Counted from the first letter of the stretch, positions 36,484 to 47,536 are shown. The stretch: 64,000 bases of DNA from Daucus carota subsp. sativus (GCF_001625215.2 NC_030388.2:27268558-27332557); one strand, 5' to 3'. A program made the numbers and translations. The notes: generated by a model not told the origin, from the letters alone.

Positions 36484-36581
36484 GTGTACCTGTAGTTTGC
36501 TAAATATTCGATTTGTGTACTTGTAATTTCAATATAGCAGATTGTGTACTCCAAGTTTCAGCTTCCGTACGATACGTGTAC
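36484..36581 (+). promoter_or_regulatory. left-end phased GTGTAC array of the MULE
   Basis: GTGTAC occurs at 36484, 36515, 36544 and 36576, spacings 31, 29 and 32 bp, three copies inside the inverted repeat and one just beyond. Even phasing near three helical turns suggests binding sites for the element's transposase or an accessory protein. The array may also overlap the transposase promoter. Confidence 0.6.
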
Positions 36582-36759
36582 TGCCGTCAGTACCATGTGT
36601 ATCGCCGTTTGTAATATCTGTAGTAAAGGGTGGGCTTTCTTGTAATAACAGCACATAAAGCAATCTCCTCCCTTCTTCAGTTAGATTTTGGCGCCAATCT
36701 CCATTACATCATCTCATCTTTACTCTTAAAAAACTAAGCAGCTGGACATTGATTTTGAG

Positions 36760-39700
36760 ATGCCTTGGCTTGTGCGCGATGGTGATCAATCGGCTTGCTA
36801 TGCTCCTGATGAAGCACCCAACTACAGAGGTGAGCATCTAATCTCTCGAGCATCTTTACTTGGTTTTTATTGATGCTCCATATGAATCACAACATAGGGT
36901 GCATGTAATTAGTGTAATCTGTTGATGTGTTATGTTACTCTCCAAAATAGTTTGCTAGAAACCTCAGTTTTTGTTGTTTGGTCTAGGTTGTTTTTAGGGT
37001 TTATATTTTAGGTTGTATACTGCTTAACATATATGTCTTTTGTGCCACTTTTTTGTTACTCTGCAGATAAGCCTGATAAATTCACTTTGAAAATTCATTT
37101 TGATGGCAAATTTGAAAGAAATCCTACAGCTTATGTTGGTGGTTCTATAAAATATGTAGACATGTGTGATGTAGATGAGATGAGCTACTTAGAAATTGGG
37201 AATATGTACACTGAATGTGGTGGAACTGGTTATGTTAGTGAGGTTAATTACAAGCTTCCTGATGCTGATTTTGATAGTGGTCTGTTCCCTTTATCAAGTG
37301 ATGAGAATGTGTTACAAATGTGTAACTCTTTGCCAGCCAACAGAGTCATGTATGTGTATGTTTTAAGTGAAGTGCTTCTCACCCAAGACTACCTACCTTC
37401 ACAACAATATGATCTTTCTTTTATTGACCCTTTGGATAATGCATATGATAAAGAAATGACAGAGCAACTGTTGCATCTTGAGGGCCTGCAAAGTGAGATT
37501 TTTGATGTGGAAGAAGAAGAAGTTGTAATAGAGAAGGACAATGCTGATAAGGAACAAGTGGTAGATGAGAATGATGTCCTCAGTTTTCATGGTGATAGCT
37601 CAAATATGGACTCAACAGATGATGATGTTGCTGCTTTGAGTGAGAAGAAGAAAAAGAGTGAGGCCACCAACTTTGACAACTATGGTGACTTTGAGTTTGA
37701 TATATCTGATCTAACTGGTTTATTGAGTGAAGAAGCAGGGCAAGTAGGAAAAGAAGGGTCAGATTTTAGTGATTACTATGGAAGTGAAGAAGAGAGGATG
37801 GCTGCTAACACCACAGATGAAGAAGAGGAGAGTCAACCTGTTTTTAATGAAGAAACAGATATGTCTGATCCAAAGTTTGAGATGGGGATGTGTTTTACTA
37901 GTGCTAGTGCATTTAGGGATGCTGTGAGAAAGCAAGCTATTGTGCAAAGAAGGGCAGTGAGACAGGTGAGAAACTATGGGGTAAGAGTTAAATTTGTCTG
38001 TGATGGTAAGGGATGTGGCTGGAAAATATATGCTTCTAAAATGCAAAATAGTTCCACATACCAGATTAAATCATATGCTGCTGCTCACACTTGTGGACCT
38101 ACATTTGAACAAAAGCAAATGAGCAGCACCTGGTTAGCCAAAAATTATGAGAGTGAAATAAGGATGAATCCATCCTGGCCATTAGCATCTTTCCAGAAGA
38201 AGATAATCAATGATTGGCATTGTAATGTTGGATTGTCCATGGTAGGAAGGGCTAAGAGGCTGGCACTGAAGAATATTAGAGGGGACCATGTTCAACAATA
38301 TGCTAAGTTGTGGAATTATGTTAATGAGGTTAAGAAAGCAATGCCTGATTCTACTATTGATGTTGTTGTAGAAGCCCAGGAAATTGGTTTGGATGGTCCT
38401 AGGTTCAAGAGAATTTATGTATGTTTGGGGCCAGTTAGAAAGGGGTTTAAAATAGGATGCAGGCCAATCATTGGCCTGGATGGATGTCATCTAAAAGGAC
38501 CTTATGGAGGGCAACTTTTGACAGCTGTTGGTTGTGATTCTAATGATGGAATGTACCCTATAAGTTGGGCTATTGTGGAGGCTGAAAACACAGACAGTTG
38601 GAACTGGTTCTTAAATCTATTATCTGTAGATGTTGGCATTGTTAATTCAGCTAGTTGGACTTTCATTTCTGACAGGCAAAAGGTATATTGCATGACACCA
38701 CCTTTTAACATTATACATGCCTATCTTACATGTCATAACTATGTGTATCTGTGATCCATGCAGGGGTTGATCAATGCATTAAATGCTGTGGTGCCTAACT
38801 CTGAACACAGATTTTGTGTTATGCACCTTTACAGAAACATGGTGAAAGAGCACAAAGGCATAATTTTAAGAAAACTTCTTTGGCTTGCTGCAAGGGCTAC
38901 TACAGAGTATATGTTTAACAAACATATGGATGAGTTGAAGAAGGTATTTGAGTACTCATATTTATGCTTTTATTTGTAATATTTATGCATTTATTTGTAA
39001 TATTTATGCATTTATTTGTAATATTTAGGGATTTATTTGTAATATTTATGTCCTACATTCAGCTGTCAAAGAAGTGTTACAACTGGTTGATGGAAAAGCC
39101 CAAATCACAATGGACTAGGAGTGCTTTTAGGATCTTTTCATTGTCTGATATGTTTGTTAATAACCACTGTGAGGTATTCAATAATAGTATTGGACAATTT
39201 AGAGATCTTCCTATAATAGGGCTTCTGCAAGGATTACATAAAAGTGCAATGGTAAGAATTCAAACAAGGAGGGATAAAATGCTTAAATCTTACTCCCTCA
39301 ACCCAATTTGCCCTGGTGCAATGAGAAAAGTGAACAAGTAAGATTGAATTTTCTACCTTTATTTCATAGTTTTGTATTAATCTTGTCTATATTAATCTTG
39401 TGTTCAATTGTATTAATCTCTGCAAGAGCAATGTCCTACATTGGAGGCTGCATAGTACAATGGTCAGGGAAGTCAACCTACCTAGTTACTATGACTGATG
39501 GTGGACATGAGATTGTTGTGGATCTGGATAGACATACTTGTGCCTGCAGAAAATACCAACTCACTGGACTACCATGCTACCATGCATGTGCCTGTATTAA
39601 GTGGAGGAACTTGAATTTGTCTGACCATATCCATAAGACATATACTAAAGCCATGTTCCTATCATGCTATTCTCACACAATTGAACCAATCAACAGTGAG

Positions 39701-40409
39701 CAGTTTTGGGAAGAAACTGGTGCAGCTCCAATTTTATCTCCTATAGTTAAGATAGCTCCAGGCAGACCAAAGAAAAAAAGGGACTGCAGAAATGATGTTA
39801 AAGCAGATAATCCCAATGCAACAAAGCTGGTTAGGAGGAAGACTACCTTGAAATGCACCTACTGTGGAGAAGAAAAACATAATGCCAGGAGTTGTAAAGC
39901 TAGGGTAATTTATTTAATTTTGCTGGATTTTTTATTCATTCATTTATTTAAGAGTCTCTTTATTTAATTCAATTGGAATTTTTTATTACATTCATGCTTC
40001 TGGTGTCCATGATCTATACTGATTTAAGTTGAAATTTGTTATTTAGAAATTGGAGAAGGATAAAGAAAGGACTGAAGTAGGTGCTGGTGCATCTAAGAGG
40101 CCATCCAAGAAGAGTAATGCTGCCTCAAAAGGCACAACTGATCAGGATCAGGGGACAGCTGCTACAAGTCAACAGAAAATGCCAACACTTAAAAGAAAAA
40201 GTAAGGTGGGAGTCATTGAAGAAGCTGAGACTCAGGGTGGTATTTTCACATCTTATTCTCAGCCAATTCTAATGTCACACACTCCTCTAGGGGTGCAACC
40301 TACCAGATTTAGTACAAATGAAAATCACACCACAACCTTGAAGAATTTGGAAGCAGCAGCTGAGGCAAGGAAAAAGAATTTAGGCAAGAGGCCTGAATGG
40401 AAGCTTTAA
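36760..40409 (+). CDS. MuDR-type transposase of the MULE
   Basis: Six exons (36760-36829, 37067-38682, 38764-38943, 39063-39337, 39427-39904, 40047-40409) give 993 residues. The N-terminal part is followed by an acidic stretch (about 150-290), then a MuDR DNA-binding domain (about 291-372) with the Cys/His pattern CDGKGCGW and AAHTC. In the RNase H-like catalytic core D495 (GLDGCHLKG), D559 (FISDRQKG) and E659 (NNHCEVFNNS) are the likely DDE residues, with the C-x2-H insertion FCVMHLYRN between. A SWIM finger follows from C752 (CACRKYQ, LPCYH) and a CCHC zinc knuckle from C857 (CTYCGEEKHNARSC). The tail is rich in Lys and Ser. It should bind the element's ends and catalyse cut-and-paste transposition in the nucleus. 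No frame break was seen. Confidence 0.92.
38976..39050 (+). repeat. 21-bp tandem repeat in a transposase intron
   Basis: ATTTATTTGTAATATTTATGC is repeated about four times inside the 119-bp intron between exons 3 and 4 of the transposase, making up most of that intron. Confidence 0.85.
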
Positions 40410-40804
40410 TGTAGTCTGAAACACTAATTTTTTGAGCCTATCTATTTTTTTGCATCCACTAAATGGATGAGAATTATGTTACATGTGTAACATTTGTGAC
40501 AAATTGTTATTTCTGTAACATACATTGCTACTATTAACCTGATAGGCTGCTATATTAACCAGTAGAGGTTTAGTCCACTGTCATTGGAAATGACAGTTAT
40601 TGTAAAACTCTTTTGACTGTAATGAAGTTTTAATGGAGGTAGTTGTTGATGTGATTGGCTGTTCAAACCTTGGGAGTAGCTTGCATTTACACCCTCTTCT
40701 GTTTTCTCTGGCTATAAATTGAGGTGTAATTCTTGTTGTTCTTGCATACAACACTAATATTCACAGCTTTTAGGTCTTTGTTTTACTAGCTTTTTCAATT
40801 AACC

Positions 40805-41296
40805 ATGTCTACATGGACCAAGCCACAAAATGGTTATGTCAAAATCAATGTAAAGGGTGTGTTTGTTAGGTCTGAAATGAGGGCTGCTATTGCTTGTATC
40901 ATGAGAGATGATAAGGGAAACTGGATCAAGGGCTGCCAAAGCATGATTGGCTTGGCAGTGCCAATCACTGCTGAGTTGTGGTCCATCTGGTATGGCTTGA
41001 GGTTGGCTTGGGAGAAGGGTGAAAAGTCTGTGATTCTTGAATGTGAGTGTGCAGAGGCTGTGGATCAGGTGCTCCATCCTGATGAGAATAATGAAATGTA
41101 TGATCTGATTGTTCTCATCAGGCAGATCATGGCTGAAGCATGGGACCAGTGTGACATTGTGCACATCCCTGACTCTGCAAACTTGCCAGCTGCTGCTCTT
41201 GCAAACCGTGCAATCCAGGGTCCTGGTGGCCTTGAGGATCTGTTGGAGCCACCAACCTGTGTCCGTAGGCTCTTGCATGCAGACAAGATGGCCTGA
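40805..41296 (+). CDS. RNase H-fold protein carried by the MULE, likely inactive
   Basis: A single-exon gene of 163 residues, 395 bp downstream of the transposase and on the same strand. Its order of motifs fits the plant RVT_3/RNase H-like family: YVKINVKGVF, an IMRDDKGNWIKGC strand pair, ITAELWSIWYGLRLAWEKG, SVILECECAEAV, and a C-terminal IPDSANLPAAALAN. In active members the first motif has Asp where K17 stands here, the third has Asp where E81 stands, and the last has Asp where Ala stands. Only E57 of the catalytic set is clearly kept. A non-catalytic nucleic-acid-binding role is therefore more likely than nuclease action. It lies inside the MULE boundaries and so moves with it. Whether it is transcribed on its own or spliced to the transposase transcript is unknown. 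Confidence 0.75.
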   Translation: MSTWTKPQNGYVKINVKGVFVRSEMRAAIACIMRDDKGNWIKGCQSMIGLAVPITAELWSIWYGLRLAWEKGEKSVILECECAEAVDQVLHPDENNEMYDLIVLIRQIMAEAWDQCDIVHIPDSANLPAAALANRAIQGPGGLEDLLEPPTCVRRLLHADKMA

Positions 41297-41595
41297 TTTG
41301 GGAGGGGTTTCTGAGGGGGTTGTGGTTTTAGTTGTTTAAGTTTGTTGTTTATGTTTGTGTTTGATTATGTTGGTCTATGTATCTGCAACATCATCTATCT
41401 ATCTATCCACAAGTTTTTAATTTAGCAAGCATCTCAAAATCAAGCATCAAAAAACCAGATACCAAAATCTAATTAACACTCAACAAACTGCAAATACTAA
41501 CAAATTACTCCTTTCATTGACTAATATTCAATTTAGTACAATACATTACAACAGAGTCATCAAAAGCAAATTACAACAAAAGCATGTCATTAAGC

Positions 41596-41973
41596 TCAGT
41601 TGTCTTCATCATTGCTATTACACAACACAATTACAAGAACAAAAAGGACCATGGCGCAAACATAAAACCAATATGAGTGCTCCTGCCTCGGTGCTTCAAG
41701 AGCTTCCTCACGTAAGCTTGCATTTTGCGCCATTTCTTCTTCAAGAGCTCTAACCCTCTCTCGCAAACCATAAATAACAACTCGACCTTGAAGGCACATA
41801 GGTTCATCGATCCACCGGAAATAGTTGCAGCCACTCCTCCCTCCAACACAACCAACAAATCTCCTACCGGCGTTGGATTGAGTCCACGCTGTACGTTGCA
41901 CGGCTTGTCGACCACATCGACAGTATTCGGCCATTTCTCTCCAGATTATGATTTTAGGTCTAGGGTTTTTCAA
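41596..41973 (-). CDS. GRF zinc-finger, coiled-coil, single-pass membrane protein
   Basis: A 125-residue minus-strand gene within the MULE, starting about 250 bp from the right end. The GRF-type zinc finger is clear: C18-x-C20, then NAGRRFVGC to C42, C49, and FRWIDE. A short heptad-like stretch (RERVRALEEEMAQN) follows. The C-terminus has one hydrophobic helix of about 18 residues (WFYVCAMVLFVLVIVLC) and an acidic tail. GRF fingers in other proteins (APE2, TOP3A, NEIL3) bind single-stranded DNA. Small GRF proteins with a C-terminal membrane helix are frequent in plant genomes, and this copy shows one route by which they spread. M14 is an alternative start that would still keep the whole finger. 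Confidence 0.82.
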   Translation of the reverse strand: MKNPRPKIIIWREMAEYCRCGRQAVQRTAWTQSNAGRRFVGCVGGRSGCNYFRWIDEPMCLQGRVVIYGLRERVRALEEEMAQNASLREEALEAPRQEHSYWFYVCAMVLFVLVIVLCNSNDEDN

Positions 41974-42109
41974 TTTGGGGAAGAAATGACCCTGTGATCA
42001 TGGGTTATGTTATATATCGCTGGTTTGTAGCCGTTGTGTAGTAAAACTGCAGTTTAGTCACCAGCCTTTTCAAAACCAAACTAACGCCGTTAACATCTTA
42101 TTAACGGTT

Positions 42110-42207
42110 GTACACAATATGTAAAGTTTTTCAAACTTGGTGTACACAATCTGCTATATCGAAACTAGAGGTACACATATCGGATTTGTGGCAAAGTACA
42201 GGTACAC
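42110..42207 (-). promoter_or_regulatory. right-end phased GTACAC array of the MULE
   Basis: GTACAC (the reverse of GTGTAC) occurs at 42110, 42142, 42171 and 42202. From the outer end inward the spacings are 31, 29 and 32 bp, exactly mirroring the left end. Confidence 0.6.
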
Positions 42208-42539
42208 AATGTGTAATTTACTCTTATTTTATAATTCACTCTAAAATGGAGCAGAAAACATGTATATTGCGTGCAATCATCCGGTCTTGGAATGAAGGTG
42301 GTGGACAAGCAAAAAGCCTTGGCCATACATGTGTCAACTTACAATATACAGCACATTTGATTCGATTATGTGCAAGTTCAACCAACCTCAAAACCCAATT
42401 GAACATAAAAATCACCGGATCATTGATTAGCCAGAAAGATTAGATGATAATTAGAGATGACTAGATTAAATTAATGTTAGAAAATTAAGTGTTTAAGACT
42501 AATTAAGGTACGGTTGTAATAACAACTTTGTATAATAAA

Positions 42540-43606
42540 GGGTAAAATGGCTTGATCATTACTGAACTGGACTTCAACTTGCAAGTGGATAACTAAACTC
42601 AAAAAGCTTGCATTCAACTCACTCCACCAGCTTTTACTTGCAATCACATAACTAAACTAACTAAAATTTGCACATTCATTAAGTGGTGTTAAATTTTAAC
42701 GGAAGCCCGTTAATACCCAATAACCCAAATTCATCTGACCCGCCCGATTATTTTATAACCCGCCCCAATTCGAGAACCGGGAATTACGAGAGGGAACCGG
42801 GAATTACGAGAATGCTATTTGTGAGTTTTAATATTTTTCTTATAAGTTTACATTACTTCTGCTCATTAAAGTGTACATGTGTTGTAATATTTTTTGTATA
42901 TCTGTAGGTGCCTACACCTGGAACTACAACTCCACCCAATGTTGCTGTAGAAAAAAAGAAAAAATGGAGGAAAGCATGTGGTGCAAATCAGTTGTCTAAT
43001 TCTGCAGCAATAGTAGTTTATTAATGCCATCATGTTACAGGCTTATTTAAGCGTATTATTTAAAGTGGAACAAGTACATATGGTCATGAAATTGGACAGA
43101 TTTTTGGTCCCCCCAGAGACTACTACAGTGACATTTGTTCAGGTTTACTGTTGTCCCCAACGTATACTTTTTGTTCATTAACAGTGTGCCTCCTTTCATG
43201 TCTCTCTCTTTTCATTAAATCATTAAAGACTTCTGTATTAAGTAGTTATTATTTCGTTTAATTTCTTCTGCATACATTATTTTTTGCTTAATTTATAAAA
43301 TATTTACTCGATTTTTATCATTTTTTTTAAAATGTGATTGTAGGATTTAGTAATTATTAAAAAGAAAAAAATAAATTTGGCAAAAAAAAGAAGAAAAAAA
43401 TAAACTAAAGTTTGCATCAGATCCAACTAGTAATGTACTGCGGGGTAGATTTTCCGTTAGTCGCGTTAGTTGATTTAACGGAAGTTTAGTTTAGTTATGT
43501 GATTGCAAGTAAAAGTTGGTTAAGTTAGTTAAATGCAAATTTTTTGAGTTTAGTTATCCATTTGCAAGTTGAAGTCCAGTTTAGTAATGATCAAGCCATT
43601 TTACCC
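42540..43606. mobile_element. non-autonomous MULE, 10-bp TSD
   Basis: Termini GGGTAAAATGGCTTGATCAT and its inverse enclose 1067 bp, flanked by the direct repeat GTATAATAAA (42530-42539, 43607-43616). The inverted repeats run about 130 bp. Inside, an 18-19 bp unit (AGAGGGAACCGGGAATTACG) is duplicated near 42770-42805. An exon-like stretch after an acceptor at 42907 reads VPTPGTTTPPNVAVEKKKKW. No transposase. An ACTAAACT-like motif recurs at 42561, 42592, 42621 and 42651. It lies 307 bp beyond the three-gene MULE. Confidence 0.85.
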
Positions 43607-43616
43607 GTATAATAAA

Positions 43617-44972
43617 TGCAGATTTTATATTGGATTAGGTGAGAATCTTTCCAACATGCAATAAACTTTGCAATATTTTTCCATGAATATATGGAAATAT
43701 AATCGTATACTCAAAGCTTTGAACAAGAGGGGAAAGACGGGACCCACAAGAATATAGCAAGTGACTTTAACTTGACACAAGAAAAATCATCTCCTCTTGT
43801 GATCCAACACTGCAAGCCACAACTCTGGCACCGCTGAACATGAACAGGTGAAAAAGGATGGATATGAGCAAAGTCTCTTGAGCATACGTACTCTAACTGC
43901 CTTTGTTCAAAACCATCATTCAGTTATGTTACACAATTTCATATTCTTTAACAATATTTTTAGTATTCGGTAACAGAACTATAAAAGCGGTAATTGAATT
44001 TAATCGGCAAGGACACGCAACAAGGATTCATCAAATTAATTGGATTGATAGGAGATTAATCGGATGATTAATTGAATAATCGGATTTTAATGAATTCGTG
44101 AGTTATGAAATATGAATTGACCGGTGATTAATCCTGATGTATTAACTGATGGTTAGACTAATGTTTTGTGATGAGAAGTAGATTGATATGTAAAAGAAAT
44201 AACTACCTAGCTAATGATTGAAAATTTGCAAAAATATCAAGATGTGATTTTTCATATTTATTTTGGGCATCATTTTTACGAATATAGGTTTATTTCGAGC
44301 CGAACCAAACTTCAACCCGGATTTTCGAAAATAATAAACGATAAACCTATCATTTAGGTTATCCAATCACTATTTTGAATAATTTCAAAAATATAACAAT
44401 ATTATACAAAATTTCAGTCAATTTGACCTGTCAAAAATGGATAAAATTCAAAAGTTGACAAATAATATAGAACGGAGAGCTTAAAGTTGTACTTTTAAAT
44501 TTTTGTTATGATAATTGATAGGAAACTAGCTAAACAATAAAGCTCTCTTGCCTTTCTATTCCCTTTTTGGAAAGATTAAAGATGCTGTTACAAACATAAA
44601 TTAACTTGCCAGGAAAATCCTGATACAGTTGATGTACATAACAGAAAAAAAGAAACTAGAGTAAAAGATGGGACTTTTTCGCCAAGTAAAAACGGAAAGA
44701 ACATAATACAAACAACAAAAACAGAAAGTTAAGTAGCTTTCTTGTAAATATAGCTGATATACAAACTATAACTTAGAAGTTTCTTTCTCCCCAATCCCAC
44801 TACTTAGAAACGTGACTCCCAAGCTTGTTTTCCTCTCATTCTTATCATATATAAGTAATCATTTGTCACACCATTCATCTTAAATCATCAACATTTCCTA
44901 GCTTACATTAATAAAACCTCGAAAAAGCTACTTATTATCTGAAAAAATTCAAGATTTTGCAGCTGATCTTAG
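43617..44972. other. spacer and presumed promoter of the ARM-repeat gene
   Basis: No gene seen. Sequence is AT-rich with repeated GATTAATCGGATGATTAATTG-like motifs at about 44040-44150. The last few hundred bases should include the leader of the gene starting at 44973. Confidence 0.4.
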
Positions 44973-47536
44973 ATGGAGAGTGGAACTAGTGATGGAAGCT
45001 GTGTAAGGTTGCAGATAGCTGAGCTGAAGTCGAAGCTAAGCGAAACAGGGAGTTCAGCTGGCACCATTTATGAGCCTGGAATTAGTGTCGAAAAAGGGGA
45101 GAGTAGTAATTTTAGTCCTGATGATTCTTTAAGGAGAAATAGCCACAGGGCACCAGAACAGAAGCTGACATTGTTTGCTCTGAGGCTGGCTGTGCTGGAG
45201 AAAGCTGCGACAGGGTTGGGAACATTAGGCTTCATCTGGGCCACCGTGGTTTTGCTAGGCGGATTTGCTATTACTCTTGACAAGACAGATTTTTGGTTTA
45301 TTACCATTATATTGTTGATTGAAGGGACAAGAATTTTCAGCAGGAGTCATGAGCTTGAGTGGCAGCATCAGGCCACGTGGTCGATTGCTGATGCTGGAAT
45401 CAATAGCTTTCGTGCAATCAGATCAAATTCACGGTCTGTGATCACAACTGTCAAGTCCTTTTTCAGGCCTGTTGTGAAGGCTAGTCAACATGGTAGAGAG
45501 ATCACAAGGAATAGGAAGATGGAAATTCAGAAGAAGGCGCCTAGTCGGGTGTGGACTACTACAGATGTTCCACTTCTTCCGTATGCTCCTTGGGTTTTCT
45601 TGTCAAGAAATGTTAGTAAACTTCTTTACTGGCTTCAACTTGCATCTGCAAGTGCTTGTGTTGGTCTGTCTCTGGTGAAGCTTGTTAGGCATAATTATGG
45701 GGAAGTAGCTAAAGGGGATACAGACAAGAGGAATAGACAAGCAGCTCTCAATATTTTTTATTCCTTGGCATTGGCAGAGGCTCTGCTGTTTTTGCTTGAG
45801 AAAGCTTATTGGGAATGGAAAGTCATTTGTTGTAGATTGTTGGAACAAGTTAATAAAGAATGTGAACTTGGCCCCTCAGGTATGGTTTCAATCAGAAGAT
45901 TTTTCTATGACGCGTACTCCAGATGCGTTTCAGGAAGCATTTTTGATGGCCTTAAAATGGACATGGTATCATTTGCCATGGATCTCTTGGCCTCAAGTTC
46001 TCCTGATGAGCAGCTGATTGGAGCACAAATTCTACGAAGCTTTGCAGCAAATGATCGGTTTTCAGATGATACGCTACAGAAGATTGGAATATCAATATCA
46101 GTGATGGAAAGGTTAGTAGAGATGTTGAACTGGAAAGATCCACAAGAAGAAGAAATAAGGCATTCAGCAGCCGAGATTCTGTCAAAACTAGCTGGGAAGA
46201 AACAAAATTCCCTTCGAGTTGCAGGCATACCTGGTGCTATGGAATCAATATCCTCTCTTTTACATGTCAGTAGGACTTCCACTGCTGCAGCTGATGAGAT
46301 ATTTGAAAAGAAGATCATCTTTGACAGCGAAAATTATGGGGTTTGGACATTTAACCATTTGGGGCTTCTCATTCTCAAGAAGCTTGCCCGTGACCATGAC
46401 AACTGTGGAAAGATTGGAAACACAAGAGGACTATTACCAAAGATCATTGATTTCACTCATGCAGATGAGAGGTTACTCAAAAATGGCAAGGCTTCACCAT
46501 CTCAAATTTTGACTGTCAAAAGATCTTTGCAAGTTGTGAGGATGCTTGCAAGTACAGCAGGTGCCACAGGAAAACAGCTCCGCAAAGAGATTTCTGAGGT
46601 AGTTTTGACAATCAGCAACATAAGGGATATATTAAGATGCGGTGAAAAACATCCAGTGTTACAAAAACTAGGCATAGAGATTTTAACTAGTCTGGCATTG
46701 GAGGAAGATGCAACCGAAAGAATTGGAGGAACAGGTGGATTACTCAAGGAATTGTTCAACATTTTCTTTAAACAGGAGATCCCAGATAATCAGAACCATG
46801 TAAAGATTGCTGCCGGAGAAGCACTATCAATGTTAGTACTAGAAAGCAAGAACAATTGTCATCGGATCTTGAAGCTTAATGTAACTGAACAGCTTGTCAG
46901 TGCATTAGAGATTCCAGTGCTTCATGTAAATGCAGCAAGAATACTGCGAAACTTGTGTAGCTACAGCGGATCACATTGTTTTGACAAACTAAGAGACATT
47001 ACAACTGCAACACCTACTGTGAGATTTTAAACTTTCAGTATGTTCACTTATATACTTTCCAAGATCAAATATAGCAATAGGACTAATAAGTTTGAGTTTC
47101 TCTCTTGCAGATTCTTAAAGCAATTATGACAGCAGAGAATAAGTTGCAAGAAGTAATGATTGGACTAGCAGCACAAGTTTTCAGATATATGCCACCTAAA
47201 GAATCAAGCAGCATGTTCGAAAGAGCTGGAATTCATGAGGCAGAATTAGCAGGAGCACTAGTCCAAATTCTGAGGAAATATCCGTATCCTCAAATTAAGA
47301 TTCCAAGAATAAGAAGGTTTGCGATAGAGTTGGCAATTTGGATGATGAGAGACAAAGATACAAACATAACAATGTTCAGGGACTTGGGAATGGTGAAGGA
47401 GCTGGAAAATGTTATAGAGACCACATCAGAGCTTGAAAGTTTCAATATTTTCTCCGGTACTGTTGGGCTCAGCCGTCATAGCACAACAATCCATTCACTA
47501 GTGGAAACCGCAATGCAGTTGCTTGAAACTGAGTAA
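44973..47536 (+). CDS. ARM-repeat protein with N-terminal membrane segments
   Basis: Two exons, 44973-47018 and 47111-47536, encode 823 residues. Residues about 80-125 form two hydrophobic helices (LGTLGFIWATVVLLGGFAIT and FWFITIILLIEG), and a second pair lies at about 215-280 (LYWLQLASASACVGLSL and IFYSLALAEALLFLLE). From about residue 310 on, the sequence is helical and Leu-rich, with armadillo-like units such as EIRHSAAEILSKLAGKKQNS, LQKLGIEILTSLAL and VNAARILRNLCS. Plant genomes carry a small family of this layout with no established biochemical role. A membrane-anchored protein-interaction scaffold is a reasonable inference. The start is the first in-frame ATG after a presumed leader. 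The intron is short and canonical. Confidence 0.88.

Larger units (their letters stand above)
36469..42223. mobile_element. autonomous-looking Mutator-like transposon (MULE), three genes
   Basis: A 5755-bp element with terminal inverted repeats of about 90 bp (36469-36558 and 42133-42223), both starting GAGTAAAT from the outside. It is flanked by a perfect 9-bp direct repeat, TTATTTTAT (36460-36468, 42224-42232), the classic Mutator target duplication. Inside are a full transposase gene on the plus strand, an RNase H-fold gene on the plus strand and a GRF zinc-finger gene on the minus strand reading inward from the right end. Reading frames are intact and the TSD is unchanged, which points to a recent insertion. 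The inverted repeats differ at roughly one base in six, so the family itself is not new. Confidence 0.93.

Noticed and set aside
40799-41278. Minus-strand open frame of 159 codons opposite the RNase H-fold gene
   Set aside because: Long, but without any recognisable motif, whereas the plus-strand frame fits the RNase H-like family.
41725-41997. Plus-strand open frame of 90 codons opposite the GRF gene
   Set aside because: The opposite strand holds the clear GRF zinc finger. This is its antisense shadow.
42683-42907. 74-codon open frame in the second MULE
   Set aside because: It begins with GTG within the inner part of the inverted repeat and ends in a hydrophobic run typical of T-rich intron sequence. 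Only the later acceptor-led stretch looks exon-like.
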